DNA from: Deltaproteobacteria bacterium
GTDB taxonomy: Bacteria > Myxococcota > Kuafuiibacteriia > Kuafuiibacteriales > Kuafuiibacteriaceae
Reading direction: 5' to 3'
Length of the DNA stretch: 64,000 nt
Assembly (NCBI GenBank): GCA_016703535.1
Contig: JADJBV010000001.1
Coordinates: forward strand, 3,524,001-3,588,000
This document shows, piece by piece, positions 17,505 to 26,297 of this stretch (positions within the stretch are counted from its first letter, which is position 1; each line of letters begins with the position of its first letter). A program made the translations under genes and the position numbers. Under the pieces are notes generated by a model that was not told the origin of the DNA, did not search any database, and was given only the letters and a program-made list of their open reading frames with translations.

Positions 17505-19733
17505 TCAGCGGAGGTCGAAGCGATCCAGGTTCATCACTTTGGTCCAGGCCTTCACGAAGTCCTTCACCATCCGCTCTTGCCCGTCGGCGGCGGCATAAAT
17601 TTCGGCGACCGCCCGCAGCTCCGCGCTCGAACCGAACATCAGATCCACCGGGGTTGCGGTCCACTTGATGGCGCCGGTCTTGCGGTCTTGGCCTTCGTAC
17701 AGCCCTTCAGTCTTCGCCTTGCTCCACTTGGTCGACATATCCAAGAGGTTGACGAAGAAGTCGTTCGACAAGGTCCCAGGCCGGGTGGTGAAGACGCCGT
17801 GGGCGGTCTGACCGACGTTGGCGTTGAGGACCCGCAAACCGCCGACCAACACCGTCATCTCGGGGACACTCAAGGTCAGGAGATTGGCCCGCTCCACCAA
17901 GGCCTCCGCAGGAGATCGGGTCACCCCCGCACCGTAGTAGTTGCGGAAGCCGTCGGCCTGAGGCTCGAGGACCGCAAACGACGCCGGATCCGTCTGATCC
18001 TGAGAGGCATCGGTGCGACCGACCGAGAAGGGGATCTCGACCGAGTGGCCCGCGTTTTTGGCGGCGACTTCGATGGCCGCGTTGCCGCCCAAGACGATCA
18101 GGTCGGCGAGAGAGACCCGCTTCTTGCTCTTGTTGTTGAGCTGAGCGGTGTTGAAGGCCTTCTGGATGCCCTCCAGGTTCTTGACGACCTTGGACACCTC
18201 GGCCGGGTTGTTGACGGCCCAGTCCTTCTGGGGAGCCAAGCGGATCCGGGCCCCGTTGGCGCCGCCCCGTAGATCGGTGCCCCGAAAGCTGGCGGCCGCG
18301 GCCCAAGCGGTGCGCACCAACTCGGCGTGGCTCAAGCCCGAGGCCAAGATCTTGGCCTTGAGCTCAACGAGATCTTTCTGATCGACGGGCGCACCTTCGG
18401 GCGCGGGGACCGGGTCTTGCCAGATCAGCTCTTCCTTGGGGACGTCGGCGCCGAGGTAACGGGTCCGAGGGCCCATGTCGCGGTGGGTCAACTTGAACCA
18501 GGCCTTGGCGAAGGCCAAGCGGAAGTCCTCGGGCTTCTCTTTGAAGCGCAGCGAGATCTTCTGGTAGGCCGGGTCGAACCGCAACGCGAGGTCGGTCGTG
18601 AACATGATCGGCGCGTGTTTTTTGCTCGGATCGTGGGCGTCGGGCACGGCGTTGGCGGCCTGGCCTTTGGCCGGGATCCATTGAATAGCGCCGGCCGGGC
18701 TTTTGGTCTTGACCCACTCGAAGGCGAAGAGGGTGTTCAGGTAGTTTTGAGTCCAGGCCACCGGGTTGGCCGACCACGCGCCCTCGAGGCCGCTGGTGAC
18801 GGTGTCGGCGCCGTGGCCTTTGCCGCACTTGTTGTCCCAACCCATCCCCTGCTTCTCCACGCCGCCGGCGGCGGGCTCTGGGCCGACACACTTGCCCGGC
18901 TTGTGGGCGCCGTGGGCCTTGCCGAAGGTGTGACCCCCCGCGATCAACGCCACGGTCTCTTCGTCGTTCATCGCCATCCGGCCGAAGGTCTCCCGGATGT
19001 CTTTGGCGGCGGCCAAGGGATCGGGCTTACCGTTCGGGCCCTCGGGGTTGACGTAGATCAGCCCCATCTGGACCGCGGCCAAGGGGTTGGCCAACTTCCG
19101 GTCGCCGCTGTAGCGCTCCGAGGCCATGAACTTCTTTTCGGGCCCCCAGTCGACCAACTCGGCCTCCCAGTCGTCTTGCCGGCCGCCCGCGAAGCCGAAG
19201 GTCTGAAAGCCCATCGACTCGAGGGACACGTTGCCGGTCAACACCATCAGGTCGGCCCAGGAGATCTTGGGACCGTACTTCTGCTTGATCGGCCACAGCA
19301 GGCGCCGCGCCTTGTCCAGGTTGGCGTTGTCCGGCCAGCTGTTGAGGGGTTCGAAGCGTTGTTGGCCGCCGTTCGCGCCGCCGCGGCCATCACTCACTCG
19401 GTAGGTCCCGGCGCTGTGCCAGGCCATGCGAATAAAAAACGGGCCGTAGTGGCCGTAGTCGGCGGGCCACCAGTCCTGAGAGGTGGTCAACACCTTCTTG
19501 ATGTCCTGCTTGACCGCCTTGAGGTCGAGGGAGGCAAAGGCCTTCTCATAGTCAAAGTCACGGCCCAGCGGGTTCGACTCGACCCCGTGGCGTCGCAAAG
19601 GCGACAGGTCGAGCTGCTCCGGCCACCAAAACTGGTTGGGCCGCGGCTCCCCTTCGGCGTGGGCCGCCGCTGGCCCGAGCAACAAGGCGGCGTTGGCCAA
19701 CGCCACCCAAACGAACGTGGTCTTCTTCTTCAT
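17505..19733 (-). CDS. katG: Catalase-peroxidase KatG with signal peptide (periplasmic)
   Basis: A bifunctional haem catalase-peroxidase that removes H2O2. ATG at 19733 gives 742 residues and a clear Sec signal (MKKKTTFVWVALANAALLLG, cleavage near AHA-EG), so the enzyme is probably periplasmic. Distal residues are Arg102, Trp105 and His106 in IRMAWHSAG. The crosslinked Trp105-Tyr227-Met255 adduct is intact (Tyr in GLIYVNPEG, Met in RMAMNDEE). The proximal His268 is in AGGHTFGKAHG. Both halves of the duplicated peroxidase fold are present at full length. A perfect inverted repeat lies 66 bases upstream of the start and may be an operator. It is not in an operon. Confidence 0.96.
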   Translation of the reverse strand: MKKKTTFVWVALANAALLLGPAAAHAEGEPRPNQFWWPEQLDLSPLRRHGVESNPLGRDFDYEKAFASLDLKAVKQDIKKVLTTSQDWWPADYGHYGPFFIRMAWHSAGTYRVSDGRGGANGGQQRFEPLNSWPDNANLDKARRLLWPIKQKYGPKISWADLMVLTGNVSLESMGFQTFGFAGGRQDDWEAELVDWGPEKKFMASERYSGDRKLANPLAAVQMGLIYVNPEGPNGKPDPLAAAKDIRETFGRMAMNDEETVALIAGGHTFGKAHGAHKPGKCVGPEPAAGGVEKQGMGWDNKCGKGHGADTVTSGLEGAWSANPVAWTQNYLNTLFAFEWVKTKSPAGAIQWIPAKGQAANAVPDAHDPSKKHAPIMFTTDLALRFDPAYQKISLRFKEKPEDFRLAFAKAWFKLTHRDMGPRTRYLGADVPKEELIWQDPVPAPEGAPVDQKDLVELKAKILASGLSHAELVRTAWAAAASFRGTDLRGGANGARIRLAPQKDWAVNNPAEVSKVVKNLEGIQKAFNTAQLNNKSKKRVSLADLIVLGGNAAIEVAAKNAGHSVEIPFSVGRTDASQDQTDPASFAVLEPQADGFRNYYGAGVTRSPAEALVERANLLTLSVPEMTVLVGGLRVLNANVGQTAHGVFTTRPGTLSNDFFVNLLDMSTKWSKAKTEGLYEGQDRKTGAIKWTATPVDLMFGSSAELRAVAEIYAAADGQERMVKDFVKAWTKVMNLDRFDLR

Positions 19734-19798
19734 GGAGTGCACCTCGGAGCCGACCATAGGCTCCGCCACTCCATCCGCCTAATAGGCCCGGACGATTC

Positions 19799-19823
19799 AG
19801 GTGATAGCACGAGGTTATCACCT
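19799..19823. promoter_or_regulatory. Inverted repeat upstream of katG
   Basis: AGGTGATA (19799-19806) and TATCACCT (19816-19823) form a perfect 8-base inverted repeat with a 9-base spacer. It lies 66 bases upstream of the katG start and after the end of the radical SAM gene. It probably binds a peroxide- or metal-responsive regulator; which one is unknown. Confidence 0.5.
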
Positions 19824-19902
19824 CCGTACTCAACCCGCCGGCCCCTCCAGACCATGGTCTCAACCTGCGCGGCCACGCACGGGCGACCCGGTCCAGCACC
19901 AA

Positions 19903-21195
19903 CTAGAACTGGATCGTCCGGCCCGGAAGGTCGAGTCCCTGCACCACCGTGAGCCTCGAACGATAGAACTCGCGCCACAACGTCAGGTACGCATCACGAA
20001 GGCCCTCAGGCGAAAAGTGGGCGGGTTGGAACACCACGTTGGCGTCGTTGTACCGAGACCATTGTTCGGTCAGGATCCTCCCTTCCGCCTTGAGGCGACG
20101 CCAAGCTGGGGTCCCTGGGTAAGGGGTGAAAATCGCAAACTCGGCCTTCTTGAGCGAGGCGCGGTCCGCCAACTCGAGCATTCGATCGACGGTGCCCTCG
20201 TCATCTTGATCGTTGCCGATCAAGAACGAGGTGTAGGGTTCGAGGCCAAAGTCCCAGGCCCTTCGCAGGGCGTCCAAGGCCCGCTGGTGGGCACGAGGGT
20301 CTTGGCCGGTGAAGGCCCGGGTGGAGACGGGGTCGAAGCCCCCCACCAGGTACAACATGTTGACCCCGGCGTCGTGGATCGCCGAGAGGAACGAGTTCGG
20401 CGCGGCGAGCACTTGGGGCATCGAGGCCCCCAAATAACTCACCTGCAGAGGGGCCCCCGAGTCCCGGAGCCGGTGGGCCAACGCCTCGAGCAAGCGACGC
20501 CCAGGCCCCGGGAACCAGCTCGTGTCTTCGGTCAAGCAGGCCCTCCGGCCATGGCCGGCGATCTGGGTGAGCTGGGCCCACACTTGATCGAGAGGATACG
20601 TTCGGATCGCCGCTCCCATACTCTCCGGGAGCACACAGGCGGAGCAGCTCAGGGGACAGCCGCGGGAGATTTGGAGCGGGTAGTCGTCGGGCGCAAAACC
20701 GGGGCCCTCCTGAGCGAAGTAGAGGTCGAGGCGCGGCGGTGGCAGTTGGGCCAGGTCCACCGGAGCGCCGTGGTAACGCGGCCGAAGTTCACCCGCTTCC
20801 AGGTCCGCCAGCAGCTGGAGCCACGCCGTCTCTCCCTCGCCGACAACCACTGCATCCACATGAGGCGCGACCAGGTCGGGCATCATCGTCGAGAAGATCC
20901 CGCCCGCGACCACCCGTTTGCCCATTCCACGGAAGTAGGCGGCCAACTCAAAGGCTCGGGTCGCGGCCGGGGTGAAGAACGAGAGCGCGACCAGATCGGC
21001 GTCGGTCTCAAAGGCGGCGCTTTGGACCCGATCGTCCCTGAACTCCAGCGCGACGTCACCCGGCGTCACCGCGGCGATCGCGGCGATCCCCAGGGACGGC
21101 GAACCGAGGTACTCGTTCATCGGGACGTAGCGGCGCAGCTCCGGGTTCGAGTCAGCGTGTCGCTCGAAGCGGGGATAGACGAAGAGGACCTTCAC
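19903..21195 (-). CDS. B12-binding-domain radical SAM enzyme
   Basis: A 430-residue protein with a GTG start overlapping the preceding stop (GTGA). Residues 1-140 form a cobalamin-binding-like Rossmann domain: MKVLFVYPRF, YLGSPSLGIAAIAA, DLVALSFF and VVAGGIFSTMMPD. Next comes the radical SAM motif RGCPLSCSACVLP (CX3CX2C) binding [4Fe-4S] and S-adenosylmethionine, and the rest of the TIM barrel with YTSFLIGND and FTPYPGTPAW. The His of the classic DxHxG cobalamin motif is not obvious, so true B12 binding is uncertain. It is the last gene of the acyl-AMP-ligase operon and probably modifies an ACP-bound acyl chain; the reaction (methylation, cyclisation or desaturation) is unknown. Confidence 0.8.
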   Translation of the reverse strand: MKVLFVYPRFERHADSNPELRRYVPMNEYLGSPSLGIAAIAAVTPGDVALEFRDDRVQSAAFETDADLVALSFFTPAATRAFELAAYFRGMGKRVVAGGIFSTMMPDLVAPHVDAVVVGEGETAWLQLLADLEAGELRPRYHGAPVDLAQLPPPRLDLYFAQEGPGFAPDDYPLQISRGCPLSCSACVLPESMGAAIRTYPLDQVWAQLTQIAGHGRRACLTEDTSWFPGPGRRLLEALAHRLRDSGAPLQVSYLGASMPQVLAAPNSFLSAIHDAGVNMLYLVGGFDPVSTRAFTGQDPRAHQRALDALRRAWDFGLEPYTSFLIGNDQDDEGTVDRMLELADRASLKKAEFAIFTPYPGTPAWRRLKAEGRILTEQWSRYNDANVVFQPAHFSPEGLRDAYLTLWREFYRSRLTVVQGLDLPGRTIQF

Positions 21196-22640
21196 GAGGG
21201 CACCCCTCGACCGACCTTGGTCCCAAGCACACCTTCAACGACCTCCATGGCCACCAACTCCTCCTGGGTCCGGAGCACCTGCCCGCGGGCCCACGCCTGA
21301 AAGATCTGCACGTGGCCGGCGGTCGCACTTCCGCGGGCCTCCTGGACCGCGCGCTCGAGCGCCGCCCCGGCCTCGGCGATCACCCAGAGCCGTCCCAAGC
21401 GGTGGAGCGCGCCATGCCGAAGGAAGGCTCGAGCGCCGTGGGCCGACTTGAGTTCGTCGACCGCCCCGCGGAGCAGGGCGTACGGCGCGGCCTCCTCAAC
21501 GGGGGAGGTCAAGGCCGCCGCCCCCAAGCGCGTTAGCAGCACGTCGTTGGCGCCCTCGAAGATCCGGGCCACCCGCAGATCCCGGAGCAAAAGAGGCAGG
21601 CCGGTGTCTTCCATCACGCCCAGGCCACCGTGGATCTGGATCGCGCCATCGGCGATGGCCCAGGCCACCTCACTGGAGTAGACCTTGAGCGCCGCCGAAC
21701 GCCGCGCCAGGGCCGGAGGCTCCTCCGCGAACACGCAGGTGACCGCGAGCAAAGCGTCAGCGGCCGCCGCCAGCGCTTCAAAGAGGGCGATCTCCCGGCC
21801 GACCACCTCCAGCCCGATCAGCGGACGACCAAACTGTCGCCGCTGGTCGGCGTGGGCCCGCGCCAAACGCAAGGCCGTCGCCGCCGCGCCACAACACCCC
21901 GCGCCCAACAAGGTTCGGCCGGCCGACAGGACCTGCTCCAAGATCGGCAAGGCGCCGACCGGCGCCGCCAACCTCGCTGCAGAATCAACCAACACCCCTT
22001 CCAGGCTGATCGGGACGGTCGATGACGCCCGCAGGCCGAGCTTTCGCTCTTCCCGACCGATCAGCACACCGGGGCTCGAAGGTTCGAGGACGAAGAGCGC
22101 CGGCGGTGAACCCGTCGTCTCCACCGCAGCGACGGTCAAGAGCCCGGCCCAACCGCCATTGGTCACGTAGATCTTCTGGCCGTCGAGGCACCAGCCATCA
22201 CCCCAACGTTCGGCCCGGGTCCGCAAGGCGCCCAGGTCACTGCCCGCCTCCGGTTCGGTGGCCGCAAAGGCCGCGATTCGGCGCCCCTCCGCGAGGTCCG
22301 GCAGGTATCGGTCGGCCAGGGTCGGTGCCCCAAAGAGCACCAAACCCCGGGTTCCCAAGCCGAGGTGGAGCCCCAGGGTCGTCGCCAAGCTTCGATCGAC
22401 CTCGGCGATCGCGCGGACACAAGCCGCCGCCGCCCCCAAGGTCAGCCCGGATCCGCCGTAGCGCTCGGGGATGGTGATGCCAAATAGGCCAGCTTGCGCG
22501 ACGGCGGAGAGCAGCGGCGCTGGCAGGTTGGAGTGCTGATCGTTGCGCAGGGGTCGAACCTCGGACAACAAGCCGTCCACCATTCGAAGGAGCGCCTGGA
22601 CGACCTCACCTTCACCGTCGAACGCGCCGTCGGCGGGCAC
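21192..22640 (-). CDS. Acyl-CoA dehydrogenase
   Basis: A 482-residue flavoprotein of the acyl-CoA dehydrogenase family that introduces an alpha-beta double bond in an acyl thioester. It shows ATEPEAGSDLGALRTRAER, YVTNGGWAGLLTVAAV, the region QIHGGLGVMEDTGLP and the catalytic Glu segment RIFEGANDVLLTRLG. A C-terminal extension of about 80 residues is helical and ends near VLGTKVGRGVPS. The GTG start lies two bases after the ACP stop, and the stop overlaps the radical SAM start. Because an acyl carrier protein gene precedes it, the substrate may be acyl-ACP rather than acyl-CoA. Confidence 0.92.
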   Translation of the reverse strand: MPADGAFDGEGEVVQALLRMVDGLLSEVRPLRNDQHSNLPAPLLSAVAQAGLFGITIPERYGGSGLTLGAAAACVRAIAEVDRSLATTLGLHLGLGTRGLVLFGAPTLADRYLPDLAEGRRIAAFAATEPEAGSDLGALRTRAERWGDGWCLDGQKIYVTNGGWAGLLTVAAVETTGSPPALFVLEPSSPGVLIGREERKLGLRASSTVPISLEGVLVDSAARLAAPVGALPILEQVLSAGRTLLGAGCCGAAATALRLARAHADQRRQFGRPLIGLEVVGREIALFEALAAAADALLAVTCVFAEEPPALARRSAALKVYSSEVAWAIADGAIQIHGGLGVMEDTGLPLLLRDLRVARIFEGANDVLLTRLGAAALTSPVEEAAPYALLRGAVDELKSAHGARAFLRHGALHRLGRLWVIAEAGAALERAVQEARGSATAGHVQIFQAWARGQVLRTQEELVAMEVVEGVLGTKVGRGVPS

Positions 22641-22642
22641 GT

Positions 22643-22894
22643 TCAGGCCTTCCCGAGGCGTCGTTCGCTGAGGGCGATCACCTCCCCGACCGTATTCACC
22701 TGCATCGCCTCTTCGAGCGAGACGTCCAGGTCGAGCCGCTCCGCGAGCATGGAGAGCATCTCCATCGAGGACACCGAGTCGAGCCCCAGATCTTCTCGAA
22801 GCCGGTCTGTGTCCTTGATCTGTTGGGGTCGACTCGTGGAGAGTTCGGCGACGATCTCCAAAATCACCTTCTGCACACTCTGCGGTTCCTGCAC
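22643..22894 (-). CDS. Acyl carrier protein
   Basis: An 83-residue acyl carrier protein. The start is GTG at 22894, sharing one base with the stop of the epimerase gene (TAGTG), with a GGTGGGG ribosome site before it. The phosphopantetheine attachment site is Ser40 in DLGLDSVSSMEML, followed by the acidic helix ERLDLDVSLEEAMQV. It is not beside fabD, fabG or fabF, so it is a dedicated carrier: the acyl-AMP ligase upstream probably loads it and the dehydrogenase and radical SAM enzyme act on the bound chain. Confidence 0.93.
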   Translation of the reverse strand: MQEPQSVQKVILEIVAELSTSRPQQIKDTDRLREDLGLDSVSSMEMLSMLAERLDLDVSLEEAMQVNTVGEVIALSERRLGKA

Positions 22895-23898
22895 TATCCC
22901 CACCTTTCCTGCGCTACGACCAAAGGTCGCGCGATCAAGTTCATTCGCCGGGCCCATCCCTCGTAGGCCTCCAGCGTATCGTCGAAGGATCGATACCCGA
23001 GGCCGAGCTGGGCGCGGCTCCACTCGGCATCGATGCGCGGGCCGTGGACGATCAGGTCCACCAACTCCCGAGCCATGTTAGGACGAGGGCCGCCGGCCCG
23101 GGCTCGGGCCTCCTCCAAATCGGCCCGCTGGCGGGCCACCTCGGCCTCGAGTGGGGGCCGCGGCTCCACGCCGTAGCGCTCCGCCACTCGAGCGCCGAGG
23201 TGGCTCATCGCCTCACTCTTCGCGACCAGGACCAGGCGCCGCTCGGGCGGAGTGATCTCCCCCAGCCGACTCAGCCCGAGCGCCACGTCCCGGACGTCGA
23301 CCCAGCTCACGTTCCCCTCTGGGTATTCGGGCGCCTCTCTCCGCGCGAACTGGAGCAAGACGCTGGAGGTCCCGTTCCGAAGGTCCCACGGACCGAGGCA
23401 GGCGCCCGGGCAAACGACGGTCACCGGGAAGCGATCCTCCGCGAGCGCCCGGGCCTCGAGGGACCACTTGAGGTCGTGGTACACGCCCAAACCTGGCGCT
23501 TGTAGGTAGACGTCGAGTTCGGTGGACGGCCGGAAGGGGTGGCCCGCGACGGTCGCCGTGCTCGAGACGAAGATCATCCGACCGACCTTGGCCTTGGCCG
23601 CCGCCCCCAACACCACCTCGAGTTCGGTGAGCCCGGTCGCCAGGGTCGCCGCGGGATCGTTAGAGAAGCGCGGATAGTGGCCGGCGAGGTGGTAGACGAG
23701 CTCCGCCCGATCCAACGCTCGGGCCAACGCTTCAGCGTCATGGAGTTCCGCCTCGACCATCTGGGCGCCCAACGCGCGTAGGTGGAGGACGTTGGTTCTT
23801 CTGCGGCGGACACACCGCGGCGCGGCGCCGTCGGCGAGCAGCCGCTCCACCAAGTTGACGCCCAAAAAGCCGGCGGCGCCCAAGATGACCACACTCAC
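22894..23898 (-). CDS. NAD(P)-dependent epimerase/dehydratase (extended SDR)
   Basis: A 334-residue extended SDR. GTG at 23898 overlaps the stop of the ligase gene (GTGA) and begins VSVVILGAAGFLGVNLVERL, with the GxxGxxG cofactor motif. The catalytic pair is in GVYHDLKWSLEA (YxxxK), and VVCPGACLGPWD matches the family. Such enzymes modify sugars or reduce/isomerise beta-hydroxy or 3-oxo acyl chains (3-beta-HSD-like branch). In this setting a role on the ACP-bound chain is more likely than sugar metabolism. Confidence 0.9.
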   Translation of the reverse strand: MSVVILGAAGFLGVNLVERLLADGAAPRCVRRRRTNVLHLRALGAQMVEAELHDAEALARALDRAELVYHLAGHYPRFSNDPAATLATGLTELEVVLGAAAKAKVGRMIFVSSTATVAGHPFRPSTELDVYLQAPGLGVYHDLKWSLEARALAEDRFPVTVVCPGACLGPWDLRNGTSSVLLQFARREAPEYPEGNVSWVDVRDVALGLSRLGEITPPERRLVLVAKSEAMSHLGARVAERYGVEPRPPLEAEVARQRADLEEARARAGGPRPNMARELVDLIVHGPRIDAEWSRAQLGLGYRSFDDTLEAYEGWARRMNLIARPLVVAQERWG

Positions 23899-25517
23899 GC
23901 GGGGTTCCTTAAGAGCTGCCGGCAGTCGTCCCGGCGGATCTTGCCGCTGGTGGTCCGCGGGATCCCGCCCGGCGCGACGAAGACCACGAGGTCCGGCGTC
24001 ACGCCCAAGTTGCCGGCGACCTCGCCGCGAACCCGCTCGGCGGCGCCCGGCATCTCGACGCTCGGCAGCTCCACCACGACGATCAACCGTTCGGTCCCAT
24101 CCGCGCCGTCGGAGGTCGCGAAAGCCACCGCGGCGCCGGCCCTCGGCCCGGCCGCCTCGACCGCGATCCGCTCGATCTCGTAGGGGAAGAACTTCTGGCC
24201 GGCCTTGATGACCAGGTCCTTCTTCCGGCCGGTCACGTACAGCGCCCCCCTCGAGATCGTCCCCAGGTCGCCGGTGCGCAACCACCCGTCGTTCACCACG
24301 TTGGCCGTCGCCTCCGGCGCCTCGAAGTAGCCGTCCATCAAGCTCGGGCCCCGCACCCACAACTCACCCTGCTCCCCGGCCGGCAGAACGGTCCCCTCGG
24401 GCGAGCGCACCTCGACCACCGTCCCCGCCGTCGGAACCCCGACCGCAGGGACCAGGCGCCCCTCAACTTCGAGATCGGGCGCGCCGCCCGGATCGGCGAT
24501 GCACACCGCCAACGTCGCCTCGGCCAGACCGTAGGCTGGACGAAAAGCCCCCGCCCGAAGCCCGCTGGGGGCGAAGCGGTGTTCGAATGCGTCTTGAGTG
24601 GCGCGCAGGACCGGCTCGGCGCCGTTGAGGGCCACCTGCAATGAACCGAGGTCCGCCGCCTCGGGGAGTCGGGCCCGGCGGGCCGCGTGTCCATAACCGA
24701 AGTTCGGCGCGACCGTCACCCGGGCCTGGGTGTCCGCGAGGACCACCAGCCAACGTTCGGGGTGCAACAGGAACTCCTGAGGCGCCAGGACGTGAAGTTC
24801 GACCCCTGCGACCAGAGAGGACAACAAGGTCCCCACCAGGCCCATGTCGTGAAAGAACGGCAGCCACGAGACCGCGGCCTGACCCGGCTCGAGGCCCAGC
24901 GCGGCCCCCATCCCGACCGTGGAGGCGACCACCGCGGCCTGGGAGATGATCGCGCCTCGGGGTGCACCGCTGGTGCCCGAGGTGAACTGGATGAACGCGG
25001 TGCCGCTGCGGCCCAGGTGACGGTCACCGCTGAGTCCATGTTCGGCCGGCCCCAGCACGAGCGGCGTCGCGATCGGGGCGTCTGGGAGCGCCCCGGGCAA
25101 ACTGGCGATCACCCGGGGGCGCGCGGAGGCGACGAGGGGCCGCAGGCGCCGATCGACGAACTGCCCGCCAACCCGCTGGGTCCCCGCCCAAGGCGCCGGA
25201 ACCGGGATCGCGCCGAGGAATTGCGCGCCGAAGAACGCGCCCACGAAGTCGGGCCCGTTGGGCAACACCAAGAGCACCCGGTCCCCGCCGCGGACCCCCT
25301 GCTGAAGGAGGGCCGCGGCCCAGCGTTTGGCGAGCTTCAACGCGCCCAGGGTCGAGAGGTGCTCCGCGTCGCGCCCGCGGTGGAAGGTCAACCACGGAGT
25401 GTCGCCCCTCGCCCCCAGCTCCAACAGATCCACGGCCGCGGTCCAAGTCGGCTCGACATAGCTGGGCCCAACGAGGCGACTCCACATGCCACGGTGGAGA
25501 TAGCGGATCCTTTCCAT
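23895..25517 (-). CDS. Fatty-acyl-AMP ligase (FAAL-like)
   Basis: A 540-residue adenylate-forming enzyme that activates a fatty acid with ATP and passes it to an acyl carrier protein. Key motifs are FTSGTSGAPRGA (P-loop), SWLPFFHDMGLVG (a WLPxxHDMGL signature typical of FAALs), ALNGAEPV, YGLAEATLAV, GWLRTGDLG and the C-terminal RTTSGKIRR. The FAAL-type signature and adjacent ACP argue for acyl-ACP formation rather than CoA ligation. It starts 16 bases after the stop of the Cys-rich Crp/Fnr gene, so both are probably in one transcript. Confidence 0.88.
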   Translation of the reverse strand: MERIRYLHRGMWSRLVGPSYVEPTWTAAVDLLELGARGDTPWLTFHRGRDAEHLSTLGALKLAKRWAAALLQQGVRGGDRVLLVLPNGPDFVGAFFGAQFLGAIPVPAPWAGTQRVGGQFVDRRLRPLVASARPRVIASLPGALPDAPIATPLVLGPAEHGLSGDRHLGRSGTAFIQFTSGTSGAPRGAIISQAAVVASTVGMGAALGLEPGQAAVSWLPFFHDMGLVGTLLSSLVAGVELHVLAPQEFLLHPERWLVVLADTQARVTVAPNFGYGHAARRARLPEAADLGSLQVALNGAEPVLRATQDAFEHRFAPSGLRAGAFRPAYGLAEATLAVCIADPGGAPDLEVEGRLVPAVGVPTAGTVVEVRSPEGTVLPAGEQGELWVRGPSLMDGYFEAPEATANVVNDGWLRTGDLGTISRGALYVTGRKKDLVIKAGQKFFPYEIERIAVEAAGPRAGAAVAFATSDGADGTERLIVVVELPSVEMPGAAERVRGEVAGNLGVTPDLVVFVAPGGIPRTTSGKIRRDDCRQLLRNPA

Positions 25518-25533
25518 CGCCGATTGACCTGGC

Positions 25534-26205
25534 TCAATCTCGCCGATCGAGGAGCCGAATCTTGCGGCCCCGCACCTGGATCAACCCTCGCTCCACCAAC
25601 CGCCCGATCGTCCGGGACACCGTGGCATGGGCGAGCGAAAGCAGCTCCCCGATCTCGATGCGGTTGAGGGGCAGCTGGAACCAACGGCCCCGCGGGACGT
25701 CGGACCCCAGCTCTTCAAAGAGGGCGAAGATCCGATCCTCCGCCGACTGTAGGCCGATCCGAAGCACAGTCTCCCGCACCGCCTGGAGGGCTCCGCAGGC
25801 GTCGCGGTGGAGGGCTCGCCAGGCCTCCGGGTAACGATCGAGGTGGGCAAGGACCTCCGGCGCGGGCACCACACACACCCGAACCCGGGTGAGAGACTCC
25901 AAGGTGGAGTCGTAAGGACGCCCGACGAGGGCTTCGGTGCCGGCCAGCTCCCCCGCCTTCACCAGCCGCACCGCCTGGGCGCGCCCATCTGGGGTGGTGC
26001 GGACCTCCCTCAGGCACCCCGAGACCACCGCCACCACATGGGAGGCCGCCGCGCCCTCCAAGAACAGCGGAGTGCGCGGACCAAAGCACTCCTGCCGGCT
26101 CGTGGGGTGGCCCGCGCAGGTGGCGCACGCCGAGCGGAGCGTCGTGCCGCGGCCCCGGACGGGGCAACCCAGGACCTCTGAGCGCGGAGGGATGGCGTCC
26201 ACCAT
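25534..26205 (-). CDS. Crp/Fnr-family regulator with N-terminal four-Cys motif
   Basis: A 223-residue regulator starting at ATG 26205. The N-terminus has four cysteines, C14, C27, C30 and C40 (CX12CX2CX9C). A cyclic-nucleotide-type beta-roll follows (FLEGAAASHVVAVVSGCLRE) and a winged helix (IGELLSLAHATVSRTIGRLV). FNR uses a comparable N-terminal cluster to bind an oxygen- or NO-sensitive [4Fe-4S] centre, so a redox or NO sensor is plausible. The spacing differs from FNR (CX2CX5C) and is almost the same as in the divergent activator at 26298. As first gene of the acyl-ACP operon it probably controls that operon and perhaps nearby nitrogen genes. Confidence 0.88.
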   Translation of the reverse strand: MVDAIPPRSEVLGCPVRGRGTTLRSACATCAGHPTSRQECFGPRTPLFLEGAAASHVVAVVSGCLREVRTTPDGRAQAVRLVKAGELAGTEALVGRPYDSTLESLTRVRVCVVPAPEVLAHLDRYPEAWRALHRDACGALQAVRETVLRIGLQSAEDRIFALFEELGSDVPRGRWFQLPLNRIEIGELLSLAHATVSRTIGRLVERGLIQVRGRKIRLLDRRD

Positions 26206-26273
26206 CGCTCGGCCGTAGCAAAGACGCGGCCGAACCCAGCCCCTCGCTTGCGCCAGGGCTTCGTTCGACCTAT

Positions 26274-26288
26274 GTTTCAATTTGGAAC
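26274..26288. promoter_or_regulatory. Palindrome between the two Cys-rich regulators
   Basis: GTTTCA-ATT-TGGAAC, with 5 of 6 arm bases pairing. It begins 69 bases upstream of the crp start on the minus strand and ends 10 bases before the activator ATG at 26298. A related site at 37521-37535 precedes the Hzs-like operon. Confidence 0.5.
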
Positions 26289-26297
26289 TTGTGAACC

